Assembly: GCA_020346805.1 (NCBI GenBank)
Contig: CP070790.1
Span: forward strand, 2,266,602-2,275,146
DNA length: 8,545 bases
Source of the DNA: Planctomycetota bacterium
Lineage (GTDB): Bacteria; Planctomycetota; Phycisphaerae; UBA1845; PWPN01
Reading direction: 5' to 3'
Of this stretch, positions 1-5,878 are shown one piece after another (position 1 is the stretch's first letter; the number at the start of each line of letters is the position of its first letter). Made by a program: the position numbers and the translations under genes. Under the pieces are notes generated by a model. It was not told the DNA's origin and did not search any database. It saw only the letters and a list, made by a program, of their open reading frames with translations.

Positions 1-1
1 G

Positions 2-91
2 GTAACAGCCCGTTTTGTCAGACTGAATATTCTTAAAGCCAAGCGCCATATCTCGATCTGGGACTTTCAGCTTTTTGCTCCAAAACAATGA
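2..91 (+). CDS. C-terminal end of a protein with a discoidin-like (F5/8 type C) domain, partial
   Basis: The frame is open from the left edge of the window and ends at TGA 89-91, giving 29 residues. The visible tail contains ARFVRLNI followed by HISIWDFQLF. This matches the closing strands of F5/8 type C / CBM32-like galactose-binding domains, which typically end in a 'ARYVRL...SIYEFEVF' pattern. Such domains bind sugars and are often appended to secreted glycoside hydrolases, which fits the glycosidase-like gene that follows. The stop overlaps an ATG at 88 (ATGA), but the next gene more probably starts at 151. The catalytic part, if any, lies outside the window, so the enzyme class cannot be told. 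The domain call is from pattern memory on a short stretch. Confidence 0.7.
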   Translation, partial: VTARFVRLNILKAKRHISIWDFQLFAPKQ

Positions 92-129
92 TGGGAGTAC
101 CGGCGGGATTGTTTGCCGGCGGGGTGTGG

Positions 130-182
130 CCGGTTAGCGGAGGAGCACTAATGAATATGGGCCGTAAGTTACGGCTAACCGG
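130..182 (+). promoter_or_regulatory. Inverted repeat enclosing the ribosome binding site and start codon of the glycosidase-like gene
   Basis: CCGGTTAGC at 130-138 is perfectly complementary to GCTAACCGG at 174-182. The 35-base loop holds the Shine-Dalgarno sequence (139-145) and ATG 151. A second hairpin, GCCGTA (161-166) with TACGGC (170-175), overlaps the right arm by two bases, so the two stems compete. This could modulate translation, but a 9-bp inverted repeat at this spacing is expected about once by chance in a window of this size. Confidence 0.25.
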
Positions 183-1869
183 ATTGTTTGTTGTTCTTGG
201 TGTGATTTCACAAGATCGAATTCAAGGCGTTCAAGAAACATTTTATGGAGAGCCGGTCGAACTCAAAAGCAACTTTATTTACTTTACCAGTTGGAAATAT
301 GTTCGCCAGGGAGCCTTTACCTGGAAAGTCGAATATACCAATGCCACCACTGAGGCGGAGAGGCGTCAAGGTGCATGGCTCAAAGGCGATGGTGACAAAC
401 CGGCCCGTTTTACGACCGTTGACATGCCCAGGGGAATCCGGCTGGTCGCTCAAAAGGCCGAAAAAATACCATACCGGCCAGGGCAATTGGCCGCTCAGGT
501 TTACGACCAAGGCAAATACAAAAGCTGGTATACAATTCAGCCTTGCCCTGATCCGGAATCCTTCAGTAGCAAGGATAAAATCATGCCGGGCCACAATGGC
601 CATGTCTGTTATGCGGAATCCGAAGATAGCGTGACTTGGCATATACCCCAACTGAGGCTCTATGAATATGCCGGTAATCGGAATAATAACGTTGTTTTCC
701 GGGGTGATTTGAATGGATCGGTGCGGGGCTTTCACGGGGGCAGTGTTTTTGTCGATCCATCCTCCAACGAGGAACGCTATAAGATGTTTTATCTTGGTCA
801 AATAACCGACGAAGAGTGGGAAGCTTTCGCCGAGAAATATCCGGGAGAAGCGGATACCATGGCCCGACGGCGCGATGTTGGAGGATATCGCTGTGTTCAA
901 GCGGTTTTTGGAGCAGTCTCACCAGACGGGATCCATTGGAATTCTCTGCCTGAACCGCTGATGATACAACACGCCGATACACTCAACACCTGTTATTACG
1001 ATGTTGACTTGAAACAATATGTCGCCTATATCCGAGTCTGGGAAGTCAATCCGCGGATTTCGAAGTATACTAAAGGCGATCCGGATAGTTGGATTACTGT
1101 CGGCCGGCGTTCGATCGGACGATCCTTAAGTAAAGATTTTAGGCATTTCAGCAAGCCGGAAATTGTATTTTCGACCGGTGCCGACATGCAAGCCAGTCAC
1201 CTATGGTATACGAACGGTAAGACAACGTTGCCGGGTTGTCCCGACAATCATGTAATGTTTCCCTGGCTTTGGGAGTTGGAGAGCGACGGCGGTGCGGTAT
1301 GGTTATTGTCCAGTTCGACGGGTGCATACTGGTCGAAAGTTCCAGGCGGCCCGGTGGTAGATACCGGCGCTGTAGGTAGGGCAGATGGGATCTATATTGT
1401 CTGCAGCGGTAATCTCCTCGAATACCCCGGCAACAAATGGGGCATCTCCTATAGCGGCCAACCTATTCCACACAAATATCCGGGGCGGGACATCAGCAAA
1501 CGCAAGGGATTGTTCCAGGGCTTGAAGGGTGTTTCGGGTCTTGCCACCTGGCCCAGGGGCAGATTGGTGGCCCTTCAATGCGATGAAGAGGGAGAATTTG
1601 CCACCGTATCCGTCATGCCGCCAGGTAAAAAAATTCGTCTCAACGCCAGCGTAAAGCCTACCGGTTACATTAAGGTTGCCGTGCGGTTGTATGGAGCCGG
1701 TACTGATGTTCCCGGACGATCTTTTGAGAATACCGACCGTATGATTGGAGACAGCCTGGCCATGCCGGTAACCTGGAATGGAGAAGCGAATCTTAAACAT
1801 GATGGGGCCCCCATAAGTCTTAGATTCCAACTCAAGCAGGTCAGACTTTTCGATATCGAGTTTTACTGA
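151..1869 (+). CDS. Secreted glycoside hydrolase-like five-bladed beta-propeller protein
   Basis: 572 residues from ATG 151. This start is chosen because GGAGGAG lies just upstream (139-145) and because it puts a basic n-region and the hydrophobic stretch LTGLFVVLGVIS at the N-terminus, a likely export signal. An in-frame ATG at 88 overlaps the previous stop but has no ribosome binding site and would bury the signal. The body carries motifs of planctomycete proteins related to GH32/GH43-type propellers: CYAESEDSVTW (from residue 153), then NNNVVFRG, then HGGSVFVDP (His195) and EERYKMFY. The C-terminal 90 or so residues form a separate beta-sandwich with an RSFENTDRMIGDS...VTWNG pattern and LRFQLKQVRLFDIEFY at the end, a module common in these proteins. 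Probable role is binding or hydrolysis of a polysaccharide outside the cytoplasm. Catalytic acids cannot be assigned from sequence alone, so substrate and activity are unknown; it may be non-catalytic. Confidence 0.75.
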   Translation: MNMGRKLRLTGLFVVLGVISQDRIQGVQETFYGEPVELKSNFIYFTSWKYVRQGAFTWKVEYTNATTEAERRQGAWLKGDGDKPARFTTVDMPRGIRLVAQKAEKIPYRPGQLAAQVYDQGKYKSWYTIQPCPDPESFSSKDKIMPGHNGHVCYAESEDSVTWHIPQLRLYEYAGNRNNNVVFRGDLNGSVRGFHGGSVFVDPSSNEERYKMFYLGQITDEEWEAFAEKYPGEADTMARRRDVGGYRCVQAVFGAVSPDGIHWNSLPEPLMIQHADTLNTCYYDVDLKQYVAYIRVWEVNPRISKYTKGDPDSWITVGRRSIGRSLSKDFRHFSKPEIVFSTGADMQASHLWYTNGKTTLPGCPDNHVMFPWLWELESDGGAVWLLSSSTGAYWSKVPGGPVVDTGAVGRADGIYIVCSGNLLEYPGNKWGISYSGQPIPHKYPGRDISKRKGLFQGLKGVSGLATWPRGRLVALQCDEEGEFATVSVMPPGKKIRLNASVKPTGYIKVAVRLYGAGTDVPGRSFENTDRMIGDSLAMPVTWNGEANLKHDGAPISLRFQLKQVRLFDIEFY

Positions 1870-1895
1870 ATTATGGATGGAAATAAGAACCGATA

Positions 1896-1923
1896 TTGAT
1901 CCTTAGCGTATATTATGGATAAT
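1896..1923 (+). promoter_or_regulatory. Possible promoter for the DUF1571 lipoprotein gene
   Basis: The 108-base AT-rich gap before the lipoprotein gene contains TTGATC (1896-1901) and GATAAT (1918-1923) separated by 16 bases, matching 4 of 6 and 5 of 6 positions of the sigma70 -35 and -10 hexamers. Part of the -10 lies in the small palindrome ATTAT-GG-ATAAT (1912-1923). The prediction is by consensus match only. Confidence 0.3.
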
Positions 1924-1977
1924 CTTATTCCGGTTGGATATTATTTGTAACTCTCCGTGAAGGAAGCAGGTTGTATT

Positions 1978-2841
1978 ATGATGCAAATTTCGCTGCAGAG
2001 GGGTTATTGTTCCTCACATTTACAGGATTGTTTGTTGTTGGTTTTGTCGACATTGATATTCGCCTCGGTGGTGGGCTGCGGTGGCGGCTTTGCCACCAAG
2101 GATCCCGAACGGATGTCGGAATACCCCAAGCGATATGTAAAAGAGGGGCAGCGGATCCAGGCCGACCCGGTGTCGTATATCAAAAATATGTACGCTCGAT
2201 GCGAAGCCCTGGAGCAGTACCGTCTGATGTTCTATCGCCAGGAGCGGTTGGGTCTCTTCGGTCGTATGGGGCCGATGGAAGAGATTCGTGCCTGCTTTCG
2301 ACGGGATCCGTTCAGTGTGAAGTTTGAATGGGACGATCCGGAGCGTGACTATTATGAGTCGGTTTATGTGGCGGGTGAAAATAACGATAAGCTGATCGTT
2401 CGGGAGCGGAAGGGCCTGCTGGGTTTTGCGCCGCAGGTACGGGTGGTTAATCTTTCCGATCCGGTTATCTGGGGTAAGAGTAAGAATCCGGTTACCGATT
2501 TTGGGCTTGCTCAGGTAACTCGTCGAACTTTGTTGCCGTTTGAAGACCCTGAAGTAGCGGCGGTGATGACTATTAAATACGCAGGATTAGTGGAATTAGG
2601 GCCCAAATCCGGACCGGCCCATTATCTTCTCATCGAACGCCCCAAAACCGAGGGGCTTCGCTATACCAGGCAGGATTTCTACATTGATGCGGAAACGGGT
2701 TTGCCGGCGGGTACCGACCTCTGGCTTCCCAGCGGCAAACTCGATGCCCGCTATCGTTATAGCGAGGTAGATACAAAAGCCACCTTCACCGATGCCGACT
2801 TCCGGCTGAGCAAGGATCATCCCCAGGTGGTGTCTAAGTAA
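1978..2841 (+). CDS. DUF1571 family lipoprotein of unknown function
   Basis: 287 residues from ATG 1978, with AAGGAAG at 1960-1966 upstream; a GTG at 1957 in the same frame is less likely because it would absorb the ribosome binding site. The N-terminus has a hydrophobic stretch (CLLLVLSTLIFASVVGC) ending in a VVGC lipobox with the lipidated Cys at residue 34, followed by Gly-rich mature sequence, so it should be a membrane-anchored lipoprotein. The core matches DUF1571 by pattern: FYRQERLG near residues 85-92, RRDPFSVKFEW, then SVYVAGENNDKLIVRERKGLLG, and PVTDFGLAQVTRRTL. The C-terminal half has the YIDAETGLPAGTDLWLPSG type of strand-turn-strand seen in lipoprotein carrier-like beta folds, where a hydrophobic cavity may bind a lipid or envelope ligand. 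That fold link is inference. The gene lies 108 bases after the glycosidase-like gene and converges with rnc. I know of no established function for the family. Confidence 0.8.
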   Translation: MMQISLQRGYCSSHLQDCLLLVLSTLIFASVVGCGGGFATKDPERMSEYPKRYVKEGQRIQADPVSYIKNMYARCEALEQYRLMFYRQERLGLFGRMGPMEEIRACFRRDPFSVKFEWDDPERDYYESVYVAGENNDKLIVRERKGLLGFAPQVRVVNLSDPVIWGKSKNPVTDFGLAQVTRRTLLPFEDPEVAAVMTIKYAGLVELGPKSGPAHYLLIERPKTEGLRYTRQDFYIDAETGLPAGTDLWLPSGKLDARYRYSEVDTKATFTDADFRLSKDHPQVVSK

Positions 2842-2856
2842 TAAATTGTCCGGCGA

Positions 2857-3594
2857 TTAATGTTCTGCCGGTTCGGATTCGAATTCGGGTTGTGGTTCGA
2901 TGACGTTCAATTCGCGCAGGGCCAGGTAGGCGGCTTTTTGTTCGGCCTCTTTTTTGGAAGGGCCCCAGGCGCTGGCATATCGACGGCCGTTGATAACCAC
3001 GCTGACTTCAAAACACTTACTGTGGTCGGGGCCTTTTTCGTCCATTATGTCGTATATAGGTGTGGACATCAGGACTTTCTGGGCATACTGCTGCAATTGG
3101 GATTTGAAGTTTCGCTGGTGTTCGGATTCGGCGGCCTGTTGGATATGAGGGTATGCGGTGTCAAGGATAAACCTGCGGGCCTGGTTGATATCGTTACTAT
3201 CCAGATAAATTGCAGCGATGAGTGATTCGTAGACGGCGGCGGCCAGCGAGTTGGGTAGTTGGGCTCGGGTACTCATACCCTTACCCAGGAATAAAAATTT
3301 GGTCAAGCCCAGTTTGCGCGATATCTGGGCGCAGGTCCTGCGGGAGACGACGGCTGATTTGATTTTGGTTAATTCACCCTCGAGGTAATCGGGAAATTGG
3401 TGATAAAGTTCATTGCAGACCACCATACCTAGAATGGCATCGCCTACGAACTCCAACCTTTCATTGCTGTTGACACGTGCGTCGGCAATTGATGCGTGGG
3501 TCAAGGCGGAGGTCAATAATTGGGCATCTTTGAATTGATACCCGATGATTTCCTGCAGTTGTTGCAGGTCTTGTTCTTCGATCACGGTCTTCAA
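2857..3594 (-). CDS. rnc: Ribonuclease III
   Basis: 245 residues; cleaves double-stranded RNA, acting in rRNA precursor and mRNA processing in the cytoplasm. The N-terminal nuclease domain (about residues 8-150) holds the family signature NERLEFVGDA at 44-53, with Glu45, Glu48 and Asp52 as expected metal/catalytic residues, then LEGELTKIKSAVVSR (71-85), and VYESLIAAIYLD with Glu123 corresponding to the essential E. coli Glu117. The residue three before it, normally Asp, is Ala120. A linker leads to a C-terminal double-stranded RNA binding domain (about 163-230) with the SKKEAEQKAA helix. It is about 20 residues longer than the E. coli enzyme, mostly at the two ends. The start is TTG at 3594: the frame is open upstream to a stop at 3685-3687 but contains no ATG, GTG or other TTG, and the family's N-terminal helix begins just after. 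The ribosome binding site is weak. The neighbouring gene is convergent, and upstream lie a structured leader and promoter. Confidence 0.96.
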   Translation of the reverse strand: MKTVIEEQDLQQLQEIIGYQFKDAQLLTSALTHASIADARVNSNERLEFVGDAILGMVVCNELYHQFPDYLEGELTKIKSAVVSRRTCAQISRKLGLTKFLFLGKGMSTRAQLPNSLAAAVYESLIAAIYLDSNDINQARRFILDTAYPHIQQAAESEHQRNFKSQLQQYAQKVLMSTPIYDIMDEKGPDHSKCFEVSVVINGRRYASAWGPSKKEAEQKAAYLALRELNVIEPQPEFESEPAEH

Positions 3595-3602
3595 CCCAGC
3601 TA

Positions 3603-3677
3603 GAACAGCCAGGCCAGTGGCGAATGTCGCACCTCCAGTAGTGCGAGGTTCGCTACGGGCCCGAGGGCCTTGGTTCT
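3603..3677 (-). promoter_or_regulatory. Nested stem-loop in the rnc leader
   Basis: In plus-strand coordinates, TCGCAC (3627-3632) pairs with GTGCGA (3641-3646) across an 8-base loop. After a 2x2 internal loop, GTGGCGAA (3617-3624) pairs with TTCGCTAC (3649-3656) with one G-T wobble. GGCC (3612-3615) and GAAC (3603-3606) can pair further out with GGCC (3666-3669) and GTTC (3673-3676). The structure sits 9-83 bases upstream of the rnc start, within the transcript expected from the promoter at 3704-3730. In E. coli, RNase III cleaves a stem in its own leader and so limits its expression; this stem could play the same part, which is inference. It has no T-tract, so it is not an obvious terminator. 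Confidence 0.45.
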
Positions 3678-3703
3678 CAGGCCACTATTTACATTAACTA
3701 TAT

Positions 3704-3730
3704 ATTATAGTCGTCGGCAATCGGAGTCAA
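3704..3730 (-). promoter_or_regulatory. Predicted sigma70-like promoter of rnc
   Basis: Read on the minus strand, TTGACT (3725-3730) and a perfect TATAAT (3704-3709) are separated by 15 bases, slightly shorter than the ideal 17. Transcription would start near 3697 and give a leader of about 100 bases before the TTG start. The surrounding 3698-3710 is an AT-rich palindrome (CTATA-TAT-TATAG). Confidence 0.5.
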
Positions 3731-3755
3731 ATTAAGTTAAATGCGTAGATTAGGA

Positions 3756-3787
3756 TTACCGGTAAAGATCGGCTATTCTTATCGGCT
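3756..3787. repeat. Short palindrome and direct repeat in the divergent intergenic region
   Basis: TTACCGGTAA (3756-3765) is a perfect 10-bp palindrome. It is followed by ATCGGCT at 3768-3774 and again at 3781-3787, 13 bases apart. They lie between the rnc promoter and the S55 gene and could be protein binding sites for either, but nothing beyond the symmetry supports that. Confidence 0.25.
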
Positions 3788-3790
3788 CTA

Positions 3791-3817
3791 TTGCAGTGGG
3801 CAACTTTGATGTATACA
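3791..3817 (+). promoter_or_regulatory. Weak promoter candidate for the S55 gene
   Basis: TTGCAG (3791-3796) and TATACA (3812-3817) are separated by 15 bases, about 38 bases upstream of the S55 start codon. Both hexamers match the sigma70 consensus only partly and the spacing is short, so this is tentative. Confidence 0.2.
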
Positions 3818-3854
3818 TTGGCGGTGGGGATGGGGATCGTGATGGAGGAACGAT

Positions 3855-5798
3855 ATGGTTGATGTTAGTGGCCTATACAGATTGACCGGCAGGGTACTGG
3901 TTGGGGTATTGATTCTGGCATTGCCGGTTTTGTCTGCTGAGAGAGAGATTGATCGATCTCGTTACATGTCCCCCGCTGAATTAAAGGCAGGGATGAAGGG
4001 ATTTGGTAAGACGGTAATGTCCGGCAGTAGAATCGAGACCTTTCAACTGGAGATTATTGGGATTATGGGCAGTGCCTTTTATCCCAAACAGGATGTGATT
4101 CTGATTCGTTGTTCGGGTTTGAATCTCGAATACAGCGGTATTGTGGGGGGGATGAGCGGCTCGCCCTGTTATGTCTGGGACGAATCCGGTGAGCCGAAGA
4201 TGATCGGGGCCCTCGCTTATGGATGGATGTTCAATAAGGATCCTATTTGTGGCGTACAACCTATAACTCAGATGCTGGATATTCCCGAGGTGCGAAAGCC
4301 CAAGCCCAAACAACAAAATCCCACCCACAAGGGTGCATCGTCTGCAGTCGGTCCCCAATCGCGACCGGCTTCGGGGAAAGGGGTCTCTTTGGGGCGGGTG
4401 ATTGCCTCAGCCTGGTCTAAACCGATAAAGAACACTTCTCGCTTCTGTATTTTCAACGATGAGATCGAGACCTTTGGAGCCCGCAAAGAAGAATCTTCCT
4501 TAAGGGACGATCAACTTCAACCTTTAAGAGTACCGTTAATGATCTCGGCGGGCGCCGCTCGCACAATTGACTATTTACGCGGTCATTTGGAGAAGTTCGG
4601 TTTTGATCTGGTTGTTTCGGGGAGTGCAAGAGGCGCTTCTGCCGGTGAGTTTGATGCCGTCAAACTTGAGCCGGGATCGGTGTTGTGCGTTACCTTAATG
4701 ACCGGCGATATGATAATACAGGGTTTGGGTACCTGTACCGAGGTTATCGGCGATCGCATCCTTGCTTTCGGTCATAAGTTGGAAAGACGAGGATCTGTAG
4801 AGTGGCCTATGGCCACCGGGATTGTGCATACGGTTATTCCCTCGGTAATGCGATCCTCCAAGGTTGGTGCTGCGGTTAAAACAGTTGGTACGCTTTACGG
4901 TGATGAGAACACGGGTGTTTTTGGGATTCGAGGCCGAGAACCGACGACGATTCCGCTGGAAGTGGTAGTCAAGGATATTCGAGGCCGGCGAACCTATCAA
5001 TATGAAGTGGTCCATGATGAGGATTTCACCGCCTTTATTATCGGTGGCGGTGTTGTGAACAGCATTTTGGCGCACAGCGATCTGCCGAAGGAGCATACAC
5101 TACGCTATGGAATAGAGTCTGAATTTAAGGATCTGGGATCATTTAAGACCGGCAACATGACCAGCGGGGACGATGTTTATGCTCTCAGTATGGACGTGAT
5201 GATGCCGATCCTGTCCATGTTGGATGCCCCCTTTGCCAGGGCCAGGATGGTTCGGGCGCGAGTTGAGGTGACCGTACAGGAAGGTGCGCGTTCAGCGAAA
5301 ATGGACCAGGTGACGCTACCCAAGACTATATATAAACCGGGGGAGGCGGTCACCGCCCACGTTAGATGGTTTCATTATCGGCAAAAACCGGTTTATACGT
5401 ATGCCAAGTATAGTCTGAGATTGCCTGACGATTTACCGGATGGCGAGTACGAGCTAAGTATCGGATCGGCGACATCCCATTTGATGGCTTTGAGGTCTGA
5501 AAAACCTCATTTGTTTTATGCCGAAAACTTACCCCAGGTACTTGAGGCTTTGAATCGCATAGGTTCGTTTGCTGAGAATAAGGTATATATGCGTTTGAAA
5601 TTGCCGGTTAGTGGATTGGCGATCAAGCATACGGAAATGCCCGAGCTACCATCTTTTCAACGGCAGATACTAAGCGAATCAAAGCGTTTGGATGTTCGCA
5701 AGTTCACTGAGGCGCTGGTGGTAACCCATGACACGGATTATGCGGTAAGTGGAGCACATTCATTCAAACTAGAGGTAAAGCGGCGGGCCGATCAGTGA
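3855..5798 (+). CDS. Exported SpoIVB-type S55 peptidase domain protein
   Basis: 647 residues. ATG 3855 is preceded by GGAGG (3844-3848). A signal peptide is visible (GRVLVGVLILALPVLSA, cleavage near residue 28). Residues 60-146 match the Ser-bearing part of peptidase family S55: VILIRCSGLNLEYSGIVGGMSGSP. Ser101 is the likely nucleophile by analogy with GDSGGP in PA-clan proteases. MIGALAYGWMFNKDP follows. A Pro/Lys/Ser-rich linker (147-175) separates it from a second half at about 285-375 with GDRILAFGHKLE, where His307 is the candidate catalytic His, and then ENTGVFGIRG. A C-terminal beta-sandwich region follows (475-575, KPGEAVTAHVRW...LPDGEYELSIG). In Bacillus, SpoIVB cleaves SpoIVFA to activate sigma-K processing. 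This organism has no other sign of sporulation, so a different envelope role is likely and the substrate is unknown. It lies 80 bases before the propeller gene on the same strand, so the two may be cotranscribed. Confidence 0.87.
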   Translation: MVDVSGLYRLTGRVLVGVLILALPVLSAEREIDRSRYMSPAELKAGMKGFGKTVMSGSRIETFQLEIIGIMGSAFYPKQDVILIRCSGLNLEYSGIVGGMSGSPCYVWDESGEPKMIGALAYGWMFNKDPICGVQPITQMLDIPEVRKPKPKQQNPTHKGASSAVGPQSRPASGKGVSLGRVIASAWSKPIKNTSRFCIFNDEIETFGARKEESSLRDDQLQPLRVPLMISAGAARTIDYLRGHLEKFGFDLVVSGSARGASAGEFDAVKLEPGSVLCVTLMTGDMIIQGLGTCTEVIGDRILAFGHKLERRGSVEWPMATGIVHTVIPSVMRSSKVGAAVKTVGTLYGDENTGVFGIRGREPTTIPLEVVVKDIRGRRTYQYEVVHDEDFTAFIIGGGVVNSILAHSDLPKEHTLRYGIESEFKDLGSFKTGNMTSGDDVYALSMDVMMPILSMLDAPFARARMVRARVEVTVQEGARSAKMDQVTLPKTIYKPGEAVTAHVRWFHYRQKPVYTYAKYSLRLPDDLPDGEYELSIGSATSHLMALRSEKPHLFYAENLPQVLEALNRIGSFAENKVYMRLKLPVSGLAIKHTEMPELPSFQRQILSESKRLDVRKFTEALVVTHDTDYAVSGAHSFKLEVKRRADQ

Positions 5799-5878
5799 TA
5801 TTTTCGGTGGTCTGCGTTATGTATAAGTTAATAAAATTAATATTTGGTTTTTGTTGAGATAATTAGGATATTGAAGGT

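Noticed and set aside
100..120. CCGGC / GCCGG hairpin after the upstream gene, considered as a terminator.
   Set aside because: A 5-bp stem with an 11-base loop and no T-tract; G-rich sequence follows, so there is no support for termination.
208..900. Long open frame on the minus strand opposite the glycosidase-like gene.
   Set aside because: Its translation shows no recognisable motif, it has no ribosome binding site, and the plus-strand frame has clear family motifs across the same bases.
181..2039. The 15-base string GGATTGTTTGTTGTT occurs at 181-195 and again at 2025-2039.
   Set aside because: Both copies lie in signal-peptide coding regions rich in Leu/Val codons and are in different reading frames, so this is most likely a composition effect and not a repeat element.
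3641..3660. T-arm-like GGTTCG segment in the rnc leader, considered as part of a tRNA.
   Set aside because: No acceptor, D-arm or anticodon arm can be built around it and the T-loop A is missing; the bases pair better in the leader stem-loop.
5828..5840. AT-rich palindrome TTAAT-AAA-ATTAA between the S55 and propeller genes.
   Set aside because: Low-complexity AT sequence in an 80-base gap; neither terminator nor promoter hexamers with proper spacing could be made out.
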